Shown here in pieces: positions 10,712-21,049 of a stretch of DNA of 64,000 bases. The translations under genes were made by a program, and so were the position numbers. Each line of letters opens with the position of its first letter. Position 1 is the first letter of the stretch. The stretch is from assembly GCA_907165135.1 (NCBI GenBank), contig OU015567.1:14947001-15011000 (forward strand), written 5' to 3'. Source of the stretch: Oikopleura dioica. Taxonomy: Eukaryota > Chordata > Appendicularia > Copelata > Oikopleuridae. The notes beneath the pieces are model-generated. The model had not been told where the DNA came from, made no database searches, and saw nothing but the letters and a program-made list of their open reading frames with translations.

Positions 10712-13700
10712 CTAACCCTTCCCGAAATAAGCATCAGTATCAATGCTCGCAGAAACTCCGGAGTAATAATTGAGAAATTCGTCGTGCGTCACCTTAAAAT
10801 TAATAAAAATAAAGGAAAAACCACTTATCGCCGGACAGGGGCTCGCAGCTCGATAAGGGTAGCAACGTGCAGTTTCTAACAAATATCTTTTTTATATCTC
10901 ATTTTCTAATTTGCTGCGTTAGTATAAAGAAACAGAGCCGTTATCGATTATTCTGGGGCAGCGCAACGGCCAGCTGGGCGACGCTACGTGTTAGATAAAG
11001 CTCTAGCCCTGTCGTCGAAGAAAAATATCATCATTTATGACATTTATCGCTAAAACGGCCTGTTGCTTCCCAATCAGCTGGACACGCGTCACAGAGCAAA
11101 ATCAGAGCACGTGCAGAACGCTCCTGCTTCTCGAGTTAGACTCTCGCTGTCTGCAAAACGTGATGGCATCTAACTCGATAATGGACAAGTCTCTGGCAGA
11201 GCTTGATAATCAACGATAATCGGCTCGCGCTCACCTGCCCATCTGGATCGTTTGGAGAGTCGAATGATTTCAAAAACTCCAAGAAAACGTCGTCCTCGGT
11301 GTATTCCCCGTTGATGTATTTTTGTGAAACTGAATCTTTTTAGAAACAACAGCAAAGGTAAAAATTGATACCTTAGGGTTGTAGACGCCCCGAAGATCAT
11401 CAACAGTGACGACACCATCGCCACTCTTGTCGAGCTTCCTGAACTGGGCTCGACAATCTGTTTGGAAAACCTGAGTCAGGTTTTGAAGAGCCGAAGTGGT
11501 TTCGCAAGTGTTTGAAAATAGATAAGAGTGATTCAATTGCAAAGCCGCTACTCGGCTTTTCATTTTAGCTCTTTAGAACCTAACTCAGGTTTTTCACACA
11601 GGTTGCCGAGCCCAGTTCCTGAATGCCTGCGCAATTAGGCTTTTTCGATTCTTGCTCATTGGCGGCCTTTGGTTGGTTCTAGAGCTGTTTTGCAAGGTAC
11701 CATGAAGGGTTATCAGAAATGAGAGGTCGATTGAACCATTTCCTAAGAGCAATTAAAAACTCATCAAAGTCCAGTGATCCACTCCCATCGCGATCCATTC
11801 TCGAGTACATCTCCGTGATTTCATCCGGCTACCGTGGAAATTCCTTTTTGTCAATCAAAAATGCAAGTGAAAAAGGTGTCCTCGACCAAGTGGCGGATAA
11901 ATGAGTCTGGCGGGGGTCCACCTTGTCCCGCCACCGCCAAGTCACCACCCGTCTTTGTCCCAGATTTCAAATTTCATCACTCACGGTTTCTCTAAAACCA
12001 GCCAATTTGAATGTTAGCATACGCCCGGGTCTTATTTTGCGAATTTCTCTGAGATTGGAGTTGATTATTCCCCGCACGAAAAGATCATGGGCGCCGTACT
12101 TTCGAAGGTACATAACTGCATCCGTCGTCTTGTTACGATTTTTTGTTTTCAAAAAAGAAGAGATTTAAAAAGCAATTTCCTCCAGATCGACACCGTAATC
12201 GCGCAGGCCACGTTTGAATTCCTGACGCGGGTTTCACTTTGTGGCCACAGAACCTTTTGCAGGAAAATTAAGTCAACTAAAAGAACTAAGAACTTTACTT
12301 CTTATCCCCTTACACTTTCTTCTCTTGTCCCGAAATCACGACACTTTGAAGTCGACCCTCTTATCTAACTTTGTTTCTAAATGACTTTCTCATTTAAAAA
12401 TTTTTCGAGTTTTTGAATGAAATTATCAAGCAAATTTTCCTAAGAAAAAAGACGACTGAAAACCCTAACCCTAACCCAAAAATAGGGTGTCGTCATGAAC
12501 CGACAAAGAAATTTCGAAAAATTTTGCGTGGGTGGCTACTCGGCTACTGATTGGCCGGTTAGCCGAATGCGAGCTTCTTATTGGTTGAAAATTTCCACGC
12601 AAAATTTGTCGAAATTTTTATTGGTTCCTGACACCTTCCCCCAAAACCCAGCTAATAACCCTAACCCTAGGCCATTTTTCAACACAGGGGTGAATTTTAA
12701 AATGAAGCGGATGAGGTCCTTAATTTTCATCTCTTGATAAACTTCTCGCAAATTAGAGCTGTGGCGGAAACCGTCCTGAAAATCAATCTTCTTATTCCCG
12801 TCATCGTCCATTATTCGGAAAGTACGGCCGAGTCCCTGAAACATACGAGTCCGGAAATGTGATTAATTCCATGACGAAAGAGAGTCTTTCCAATTTGTTC
12901 AACCCTCTTTCGACTTTTGAGGGCCGCGATAAAGAGCCGTGCTTTTTCCGCTAATGCGTGTGTACTGCTCGGACAGCAGACTATCGAAAAAGCCAAGCTG
13001 CTGTGTTTTTAAAACGCCTTTGTTAAACATTCCCTTTCTAAACACATCTTGAAAGGGATGAATTTCAACCAGGCGACTCTTACGTGGCCACCGTCGCTAT
13101 CGCTATTTCCTGATGTCAATTTTCCGGGCTCCGACTTTCCGGAAATTGTTCATTTCTGGCCGTCGATATTTACGAATTATTTGACCCCCAACTAAGTAAT
13201 TTCAATTTTTGAGCATCAAAACTTATCGCGGCTTTTACGGAGCTACTAAATGTGCAAATTAAGGGAACCCTTAGTATAAATCAAAGTAGCGGTGAATTTA
13301 AAAATCACGTTCGACAAGAAAAGAAGTAAGTCTGTGTTCAAGGGTGCTCACTCAAGAAGACGTTAGAACATATCTCGAAGTCGGATAATCCACCCGTTAT
13401 CTGATCGACTACAGAACAGCTTGCCCTTTGAAGAACTGAGATATTGCACTTTTCATAAACACACGTTCTATTCTGCGTTCAAGAAGAAGGATACTCTTTT
13501 CTCGGCATACTGTGCAGAAACCTGACTCAGGATCCAGAAAAAGCACATCTTCTTGAGTAGCCACAAAACTCAGTTTTTTTATTAATGCCTTTTCAGGGCC
13601 CTGACTCAGGTTTTCACACAGTTAATCCACCTCAAAGATAGGCTGGCGGGCTAATTTCTACGTACCTTGATTCCTGATGATCCACGAGAAAGGCATTGAA

Positions 13701-13881
13701 GACGCAGTTTTTCGAGAGGATCCTTTTGATTGAGATTTAAAGTGAACTTCAGAGCTTCCTTGGGAAGCTTTTTTCGTCACCTTTTCTCCCCAAAAAAATG
13801 AATAAAACCTCATTCCTTTGTTTCTCGCAGTTTGGATTTCGCGGCTTGCTGCATATGAAAATCCCCACGAGCGGTTCCCAT
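10712..13881 (-). CDS. CAPSL: Calcyphosine-like EF-hand protein
   Basis: Nine exons encode about 200 aa: 13881-13816, 13722-13666, 12835-12776, 12221-12180, 11828-11743, 11666-11619, 11438-11372, 11329-11235, 10792-10712. The start MGTARGDF aligns with the calcyphosine N-terminus. EF-hand loops are visible as DDDGNKKIDF, DRDGSGSLDFDEF and DKSGDGVVTVDDL, plus a degenerate fourth around FDSPNDPDGQVTHDEF. YYSGVSASIDTD follows, as in the family, but the protein stops at AYFGKG instead of the usual longer tail, so a last exon may be missed. Role by family: cytosolic or ciliary Ca2+ sensor. Introns 1, 3, 4, 5 and 6 need GA-AG borders to keep the protein collinear with its family. Intron 7 (about 11330-11371) requires a one-base offset from GT-AG to hold frame. 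Confidence 0.9.
11439..11618 (-). repeat. Family A element that is exactly one intron (GA-AG)
   Basis: Read on the minus strand, coding sequence ...GCATTCAG is followed by GAACTGGGCTCGG at the element's left end. Its perfect reverse complement CCGAGCCCAGTTC ends the element, then AG, then GAAGCTCGAC of the next exon. Removing 180 nt restores the family sequence AFRKLDKSG. The GA donor is the first dinucleotide of the element and the AG acceptor is the flanking dinucleotide, also present on the left side as the likely target duplication. Confidence 0.85.
12455..12680. repeat. Telomere-motif-flanked inverted-repeat element inside a CAPSL intron
   Basis: CCCTAACCCTAACCC at about 12462 and CCCTAACCCTAGG at about 12659 flank inverted arms (AACCGACAAAGAAATTTCG against CGAAATTTTTATTGGTTCC; AATTTTGCGTGGG against CCACGCAAAATT). 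It belongs to the same family as 960-1200. It is nested in the 554-nt GA-AG intron 12222-12775. Confidence 0.75.
13501..13625. repeat. Family A inverted repeat in CAPSL intron 2
   Basis: CTCGGCATACTGTGCAGAAA and CCTGACTCAGG lie at the left, and CCCTGACTCAGGTTTTCACA at the right. The copy is short, without GCCGC stems, and sits inside a GT-AG intron. Confidence 0.7.
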
Positions 13882-13999
13882 TTCTCTATCTACTTTTTAT
13901 ATCTCTACCGATCAAAATTCGAAGAAGAATTAAATTAGAATTACTAATTCAAAGTTAAAATAAAGTTTGATTTTTGGAAAAGGGCCGTTGCTAAGGTGC

Positions 14000-14870
14000 A
14001 CAAAAGCGGAGTAAAAAAAATAAGAGAGGGGCTTTGTTCAAAGTGCTATAAAAGTGAAGACATAGAGGAGTACCAACATTTTCTGAGGAAAAAAATTTTG
14101 AAAGAGGTTTTTCAAGAGCGATTTTTTACGTTTTGATAGAGCTAGAAATTTTTTATTGTCTATTTTCGAGAGGAAAAAATTAGGTTTTCGAGTACTAGAA
14201 CCGTTCCCTTTGAGTTTGGACTTCTTTCTCCATTTTTTTCAATTAAATTCTCTTTTCCTTCGTGAATTTAAGTTTTTCCTTTGAAAGCGAATTTTCAGGA
14301 CCAAACTGCGAACTGAAAATATGCCGGAAAAAGAATGAGTTGCCTTTGTTTCCGGACAATGGGAATTATCTTCAAAGAAATGGAGTTCCATTTGATCGTT
14401 CATTTTTATTCATCACGTTTTTCGCGAATTGATCCAGAACAGTTCCACTGACTTCGATTTTTCTCAAAAATGGAAAAGTAATTGACGATTATGACTTGGA
14501 GCGAACTTCGACGGGTGCGAATTAAAATAATAAGTTGAACCTTGCTTTCGTTTGCTCATAATGACACTTCTAAAAGGGCTGTTTTACAAATTGCTAAAGA
14601 GCAAGTGCTTCATATCGGGTGGTAAAAATAATTGAGAGCGCAAAACAATTCCATTCAAATTCGAATATTTGAAATGATAAAATGAACAATTTTGAGATTG
14701 CACTCTTCATTTTAAAAGATATGGGCTGAACTGAATGGCTGTTTTCGTTCTTCAACTTATCACAGAAATTTCAAACCGTAATTTTTTCTTGTAAGGAGAA
14801 ATTTATTTCAGCAAATTTTCTATGCAAAAATCAGAAGGATTTGTGTTGTTTACTTTACTTCCATTGTTGA
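14000..14870. other. AT-rich gap, no gene seen
   Basis: Between the CAPSL start and the end of the exonuclease gene I see no exon-like codon use, RNA gene or family A ends. Confidence 0.5.
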
Positions 14871-14874
14871 GAAG

Positions 14875-15380
14875 CTAGATCAAGCCGTGTTCCTTCTGAA
14901 GAATGCTTTTTAATTCTGCTTCCAGTCTAAATGAACAAACCGCGAGCTGCTGGGATCCTCGGGCATCTTCAACAGGATCGTGCTTGTTGGAAGAGTGGAA
15001 GATGGAGCCGAGGTTCTGCGTGTCGATGGTCCCTTTGTAGGCAATGTTGTGCGTCAATCTTTTACGAAATAAGCTTTGAGATGAAATTATCGCTTTTTAC
15101 AAGGCAATAAATAGAAGGTATTATCCGCTCCTGCTCAAGTCGCACTGAACATTGTGCCCTCCAATGACTTTGTCGGACGTCTTCGTTTCCAAGATCTCCG
15201 TCATTTGCTCAGGGCACGCAGCTATAACAACAACAAGCTCTTATCAAACTCGACTACCGTACTTCCTTTGAAGATTTTCTGTCCAGTTTGAGAAACCACC
15301 GCCGCGGACAACATTCCGTGCTTGTTAGGCCCGTCAACATCAATGAAGACAACCTTGGACTTTTTGTTCTTTCGTCCCAT
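14875..15380 (-). CDS. DEDD-type 3'-5' exonuclease (ISG20/REXO4-like), compact
   Basis: Three exons (15380-15258, about 15222-15131, 15058-14875) give about 132 aa. KVVFIDVDGP corresponds to the family's metal-binding first motif (usually D-x-E; here D-V-D). VIGGHNVQCDLSRL is the second motif, and HDPVEDARGSQQLA matches the HSSVEDARAT block that carries the last aspartate of the DEDD set. The protein is shorter than ISG20 by roughly 20 residues between motifs 1 and 2. Intron 2 (15059-15130, 72 nt) is GA-AG: CAG|GAGCGG...AAAAG|A restores Arg in DLSRLTHN. Intron 1 keeps frame only if it is offset by one base from GT-AG. Family role: RNA/DNA trimming exonuclease. The Asp in place of Glu in motif 1 and the shortened core leave activity uncertain. 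Confidence 0.7.
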
Positions 15381-15774
15381 CCCCTCTGTTTCTTGTCATG
15401 CGCTCTTTTGATACTGATGAGAAGAATTTTCGAACTCTCGTTTATAAATCCGAGAAAAGGGAAAACCGAATGAGAAAACAAAAAATGATAAACTATCAAT
15501 GATAGTGTAACCTCAAAGCCAAAAGAGCCTCGAATGATTTTAGGGCCCATTATTCTAATATTCTTAGGCTGACAATCACAGTGGAGATGAGAATTCCTCG
15601 ACAGTGCTGAAAATATCACGAATGACACAAGTGTCACGAAAACATGTTTATTTTTCGTATCATTTTCAGTAAAATTCTAGCACCTAGCCCGAGCCTACTA
15701 AGGCGAAGTACCACCAGTGCTATTCAAGTACCTATAAAAGGTTTTATAATAACAAACAAATAATCCTCCTCCAA

Positions 15775-15845
15775 GCAACGTTGGTTCAGTGGTAGAATTC
15801 TCGCCTGCCACGCGGGAGGCCCGGGTTCGATTCCCGGACGTTGCA
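15775..15845 (+). tRNA. tRNA-Gly (anticodon GCC)
   Basis: A 71-nt cloverleaf with acceptor stem GCAACGT/ACGTTGC, A box GGTTCAGTGGTAGAA, anticodon loop CTGCCAC and B box GGTTCGATTCC. It is nearly identical to the standard animal tRNA-Gly(GCC) apart from compensated acceptor bases. A TTTT terminator follows within 8 nt. Confidence 0.97.
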
Positions 15846-15969
15846 AGCTTTTGGAAATCTTATCAATTTTGACTGACATCAAGGAAGACTACAGCGGGCT
15901 TCGGAAAAAACTCATGCCAGGAATGAAAAACGATTCTTTTCAGTTTTTAGCGTTTATTAAAAATATTAT

Positions 15970-16620
15970 CTATAGTCCTTTTTTGGCACGTTTTTTATGG
16001 ATCTTTCCGAAGAGAGCGTTAAGGTTATCGTTATTGGGTGCTTCTGAATCGCTGTTTTCTCGAGGTGGAAGAATTGGTGCAGAATTGATTGATAGTCGAC
16101 TTGTTCTTCTGCCTGTATCTCTTTGTTGTCTGAAATAAGAAATAAGGGTCTGAACGCGTTGTAAAGCTTACAGCATGTTTTCGATGTTCGCGCCAAGTTG
16201 ACTTTCTCGCCTCGCAACGATAGAAGTTCTGCTCTGTCTTTTTTCTGCCATTTGACTGAGGCGTCGTTTTGTTTTGGCGATTTCCTTCTCGCTCATATTT
16301 TTTTCGTCCACTTCTTCATCGAGCATATCGCACAGTTCTTCGAAAGTACTTTCCTTTACTGTAAATCGGAATCAACAATGATAAATCAGTTCTCAGGAAA
16401 ATGAAGTTAGATCCGGGCCTGTTTGCTTTTCGAGGTTTCCACACATGACGACGGGTTTATTCAATTTTTTCTCCCTCTTCGGCATCGCCTTTTTCCTACC
16501 AAAGCATTATTTTTCCCCGAATTTATTAAAATTTTCTTACGGGATCAACGGCTTCTTCGTGGACTTTCTCGTTTTCCTGTTTGATGCAGGTTCTGAGCAG
16601 CAGGAAAGTGCGCCGCCCAT
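15970..16620 (-). CDS. N-myristoyl-type basic protein, family unknown
   Basis: Four exons (16620-16541, 16495-16443, 16358-16172, 16129-15970) joined by GT-AG introns of about 42-85 nt give 159 aa with every join in frame. The start MGGALSCCSEP carries Gly2 and paired Cys, a myristoyl plus palmitoyl signature, followed by a Lys/Arg-rich segment (RKTRKSTKKP, KKAMPKREKK) that would bind acidic lipids. Residues about 48-100 are acidic then basic and helical (TFEELCDMLDEEVDEK, EIAKTKRRLSQMAEKRQS). The end is KIHKKRAKKGL. I recognise no family. The most likely role is a membrane-tethered adaptor. Exons were inferred from frame and splice sites only. Confidence 0.6.
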
Positions 16621-16850
16621 TTTTTACGCACTTTCCGTACTCGTTACTTTTGAAACTGAAAATAAATAATACCAGCAAATGATGCTTGTTCTGCGATCTA
16701 GAATCGAGTTCATGGATCCTCGAGTTGATGATATTCCGTTGTTCAAACTGTTCATCGCTCAACTTGATTGATACCAATCAATGCTTTTCAACAACAATAG
16801 AAGGGTGCTTTCTTCAACTACAAGAGATCATTACTTTTATGATACGCTGT

Positions 16851-17037
16851 GCTCGGCAATCTGTGTAGAAAACCTGTGTCAGGGTTATAAGTTATAACTT
16901 ATAAGAGAGTCTTGTTAGAAGCCGCGCAGCGGCTTTTTTTTTAACAAAGCCGCTTCGCGGCTTTGATTTTCCAAAAGCCGCTGCGGGGCTTCTTGTCAAA
17001 GCTGTTTTAGAACCTGACTCAGGTTTTCTACAAAGAT
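16851..17037. repeat. Family A inverted repeat
   Basis: CTCGGCAATCTGTGTAGAAA lies at the left and CCTGACTCAGGTTTTCTACA at the right, with three GCCGC stems. Confidence 0.7.
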
Positions 17038-18132
17038 AGGGAAGACTAGAGAATAGCATTTTTTATCAATTTTGTTATTTTGTCGGCGGATTCAATCATT
17101 CAAATAGGAGTAATTGAATTTGATATTCACGGTAACAAGAGCCCATTGTGACGATTTGCCTTGAACCAGGTCAAACCATCTCAAATATGATTAACAAAAA
17201 CTCTGACTCGGAAAAGAAAAGCTTGAGAGTATTTTTGTAATAATTAGTGCTTTTAAAACCACGTGCAAAAATCTGCTTATCGCCAAACAGAAAAAGAAGG
17301 TCCAAAAGAAGAGACATTCGCAAGACCATTATTTCGATTCATCGTAAATTTCTTCATTTTCGTAAGTTGATTTATTTGATGAGAGAGAGACAGAGGCAAC
17401 TTGGGTTCAGATTAATTTGCTATTGTAGGAGCCACAAAATTTAATTAGCTTTGAATTGAATGTTAATAGTTTCTTTTACTTTTATTTGCGTCCCGGTTTG
17501 ATGGGAAATAAACTAAAGAGACACATAGATGAAGACAAATTATGAAATTATTTCTTTCTTATCTCGTAAGCTGTCAAATTAATTATAAGATCAAACCATA
17601 CAAAGATAAGGATATTATCAAAAATAGAAGGTTCTCATTTCAACGCGCAAATACCTCTTGGAAATCGCCATTTTTTCGAATTTCGTATTCGTCAAAAGGG
17701 TCCCTTTTTAACGGATTTTCTAGCCTCAGACTTGTTTCGTGTTAACAAGGGAGAAAATCCGTTAAAACGCGGACCTTTTTGACGATTATTTTATCCGTTA
17801 AAAAGGTAAGATACCGTACTTGCGCGTCAAAATGGGGGCCTTATTTTTCTTTTGAGACTTTTTTGGATTTGAAATTGACAAGAAGAATTGATGTCTTGTC
17901 TTTTCAATCATACTCAAGGAGCAAGTGCAAATACTTTGTCTCTTTCTTTTGAATATTTGATTAGCTGGCTCTTATTCCGACATACGTGCCGATATTCATG
18001 AATTCTAGTACTTATTTCACCTCGTTTCAGTGGCGCGAAGTGATGTGACGGGCCACTGAGAAAGTGTGAAAAGGTCTCTTCGCTCGCGCAGTCTGAGCTG
18101 AACTTGGGAACAAAGAGGAGAGACAAATATGA
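17038..18132. other. Gene-free stretch with one foldback
   Basis: No gene found. At about 17690-17790 an inverted repeat has arms around GTCAAAAGGGTCCC + AACGGATTTTC and GAAAATCCGTTAAAAC + GGACC. Sequence like these arms recurs near 18868-18915, so this is a low-copy repeat. Confidence 0.5.
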
Positions 18133-18750
18133 TTAAAAAGGCAACTTGATTAAAAAACACTGGGCCAAATCAGAGAAAGAAACGAAGGAAAAGAAGCAGA
18201 CACCTGCCAAGAGATGAAGAGGATTAGGAGAAGGCGCGGGCCCCCTCAAATATGCTGACTGTAATTTAATAGACGGATAAACTGGGGATAGAACTCCTGT
18301 AACTGTAAATAGGAGATAAGAGAGCCCGCGAAAGGCTTTCTGCCAGCTTTTCGCGAAGAAATTCGATGATTGCCATTTCCGAAAAATACGATGGAGAGGA
18401 TTTGCAAGGTTAGTTACTGTAACTCTCGGGAACCTATGAACTCGGTTATGGACAATGCAATAATTCGCTAATGGAAAGTTTTCTGTTTCGATTATATTGA
18501 GAATATTTTGTAAAATTACTGAGTCAGAAATTTCGATCGTAAAATGGTCTTTTTGTCTGAGGGCGTAGAGAATGCTTAATCGTCGTTTGCTTTTTGTCCT
18601 TATTAATGAGGATTGACCTACTTTTTTGTACCGAGAATCAATTATTAATTTTACAATTTGCGAATTCCAATAGTACGTACAATATTGCAAACGGCTGATA
18701 AAAATAAAGAGAGAGAAAAGGAGGATGGGCTTTTTGAAGTTGAGTGTCAT
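18133..18750 (-). CDS. Hypothetical ORF with possible signal peptide
   Basis: An uninterrupted 205-codon frame, long for this AT-rich sequence. The N-terminus (KKPILLFSLFIFISRLQ) looks like a signal peptide or membrane anchor. The rest is basic and hydrophobic with no recognised domain. Codon use is not strongly biased and no splice-supported extension was found. It may be the first exon of an unknown secreted protein or a chance ORF. Confidence 0.3.
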   Translation of the reverse strand: MTLNFKKPILLFSLFIFISRLQYCTYYWNSQIVKLIIDSRYKKVGQSSLIRTKSKRRLSILYALRQKDHFTIEISDSVILQNILNIIETENFPLANYCIVHNRVHRFPRVTVTNLANPLHRIFRKWQSSNFFAKSWQKAFRGLSYLLFTVTGVLSPVYPSIKLQSAYLRGPAPSPNPLHLLAGVCFFSFVSFSDLAQCFLIKLPF

Positions 18751-18783
18751 TCTAGGTACGTTTTATTTGTTTTAAAAAGAGGG

Positions 18784-18833
18784 GGTTAGGGTTAGGCTCA
18801 GGTTAAAGGTCAAGGTCAGGGTTAGGGTTAGGG
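18784..18833 (+). repeat. Interstitial degenerate TTAGGG array
   Basis: GGGTTAGGGTTAGG, then diverged units, then AGGGTTAGGGTTAGGG, all in one orientation. It is followed by a short palindrome around GATCGGCGATCTAAGATCGCC. Confidence 0.8.
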
Positions 18834-19477
18834 TACCTTTCATAGATCGGCGATCTAAGATCGCCATTTTAACGGATTGAATACTCCTCAAGAGGGTCCT
18901 CATTTTAACGGATTCTCTGAAATATTGTTAGATAATAAATCTGGAGCTAGAAAATCCGATAATTTGAGTACCCGCCTGAGGAATATAACATCTGTTAAAA
19001 TGGTGATCCCATTGAAAAAAGGAGTGATACATTTATTACTTTCCTCCTTGATTGCATTTCGCTGATAAAGTCGAAAGTGACAAAAGAATAATTCAGAAGA
19101 TGACAGCGATGAAGATATTCCCAATCGAACTCATCCAGGAAAAGCATATGGAAATACGAAACAATTCAAATTATATCGGTAAAGCCAAAAAGGCATTTTG
19201 ACTTTATCGTCTTATGTTTGATTTAACCCCCGACCCAAGCGGGGAATTATACGATTTGCGGGTCTAAATAATGAATGCAATGCACATTGAATATGCCTGT
19301 ATCAGTTCAAATGCGGCAACGACCAGCGCGGCGGGCAGGAGATGCTGTAAGTAGCCTGAGCGGGATAATATACTGAATGAGTAGATAACTATATAACACC
19401 CTTTGAATAAAGTCGATGGAGTATCGACTCTCTCTTTACTAGTCTGCACATAGAAAAGTAGAAAGTAGAAAATCAAA

Positions 19478-20487
19478 ATGGCACGGCGCGTTTTAATACA
19501 GAGAAAACGGGAGAGCGTTTTGAAGCAGCAAGAGCTGCTGATTGAAAACGAGATTGATGAAGAAATGCCTGATGGATTAGAAGCGCCGGTAATAATTATT
19601 TTATCCCCTAAGCGGTAATTTTACATCCCTAATATAGCCTTTCTACTAGGCCGTAACTTAGGGTACCTCAGGGTTAGGGTTAGGGTTAGGGTTAAGGTTT
19701 TTTGTAGCCTTTCTGCTGATATCTTGGATTTAATAGCATCCTGTGTAGAAACCTGAGTCAGGGTCCTCCAGAACATCATAGATAGATTAAGGTAAATCTC
19801 TTTGGTGATCCTGACTCAGGTTTCTACACAGGATGCTATTGAACCCACGATATCAGCAAAAAAGCTTCAAAAAGCCTTAACCCTAACCCTAACCTTAACC
19901 CTAAGGTACCTTAAGTTTCATTCATTTGTTTAATATGGAGTCGAAAAAAACAGTGCTCAATTATTCTGTTACGTAATCGCGGTGTGTACTAACAGGGGCG
20001 ACATTGACTGCTGCTTCTGGGGGTTGTTTGAACTGTCCCGTTGGAACACGTTTTTGGTTTTGTGGCAATTAAGAGATCAGTTGGGCACTAGATGGCGTTA
20101 GTGAGGTGGCCATCTCGTCAAATATTAATCTTCTTCATGTCGTCTTCTGAGCATAAACGGCGCGTTAGTTGCCCGGCTGGACGAAGTAGCGCAGTTTTGC
20201 ACCTGAGATTTACAGTGCATTACAAACAGTTTGAACTGTCGTTTCGTCCATTTCGTGCCATGCGCCGCTTCTCTTCTAGCCACTGCTGAAAGAAGCGCAG
20301 TAAAGATTCAAATCGATTGACAAAAAAACACAGAGAATTACTTCTCCACTTGGGAAACAAGCAAAACCAAATATTACAAATACTAAAAAGAGATAAAAAA
20401 AAAAGAGAGGAGGTCCAACGCGAAGACTTTGAATGGGAACATAGACGACGAAAAGAAATAAAGAAAAACGGAAACAAAAATGTTTAA
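19478..20487 (+). CDS. Small Lys/Glu-rich coiled-coil protein
   Basis: Exons 19478-19588, 20280-20299 and 20334-20487 give 94 aa in one frame. The first exon starts MARRVLIQRKRES and ends EMPDGLEAP at a GT donor. The last two, separated by a 34-nt GT-AG intron, read PLLKEAQ and ELLLHLGNKQNQILQILKRD and finish in a basic tail (EWEHRRRKEIKKNGNKNV). Heptad-like Leu/Ile spacing and high charge suggest a helical or coiled-coil protein. No family is recognised. The 691-nt first intron contains the palindrome at 19657-19911. Extra exons in that intron cannot be excluded. Confidence 0.5.
19657..19911. repeat. Telomere-capped palindrome around a family A core
   Basis: The outer arms are GGTACC plus TTAGGG units at the left (about 19660-19695) and CCCTAA units plus GGTACC at the right. 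Inner arms are TAATAGCATCCTGTGTAGAA and complement, carrying the family A motif CCTGAGTCAGG/CCTGACTCAGG. The whole 255 nt folds on itself and lies in an intron. Confidence 0.85.
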
Positions 20488-20899
20488 GGAATCGTTGAAG
20501 TAGAGAAAACCAAGGGAATTAATGACAAAAAATAGGCTTGAATTTGATGATTTCTCACTCTTTTTTCCTAGGAATCGGGTCGATAGTTCATTTTTGAATT
20601 CTCCTTGAGAGGGAAGCTTAATTAAATATTAGTTTAATATCTTCAAATTTGCCGATTTCGTCACTTCTTTTTTTTTCAATAAAAACAAACAATTCTTCTT
20701 CAAAAATACTTATGTTACATCAGTCAATTCTAATTTCAATTGAAATTTCTTACAAAAAAAAGAAAATGAACTCAAGATTGATCCGCTTCGGAAGTGGTCT
20801 TTTACCAGCGGTCATAAGAATATAAGAGAGTCCGATAAATATAACCCAGAGTGCGATATTTCAATATTTAACTTCCTGAATCTGACCGCAAGATTCTGC

Positions 20900-21049
20900 T
20901 CAAAGGCCAAATTTCTTGCTCAGCATTTTTTCGGCGTACTCGAGGTGCTCAACCATCAAACGAGTTTACGTTATTTACGCGCAGCAGCGTAAAACCGCTT
21001 TTGATTTTGATCTCCATCTGCGTCAAAGCTTCTTTTGTGTGCCCAAACC
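20900..21049 (-). CDS. Possible 3' exons of an unrecognised gene
   Basis: On the minus strand, 21049-20979 reads FGHTKEALTQMEIKIKSGF then TLLR. A 31-nt GT-AG intron follows, and then HLEYAEKMLSKKFGL and a stop at 20902-20900. Codon use is gene-like and the frame holds. Upstream exons were not resolved (a candidate near 21150-21220 reads KAVIITFKSGDEEVANVE). Small sample, no family. Confidence 0.3.
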
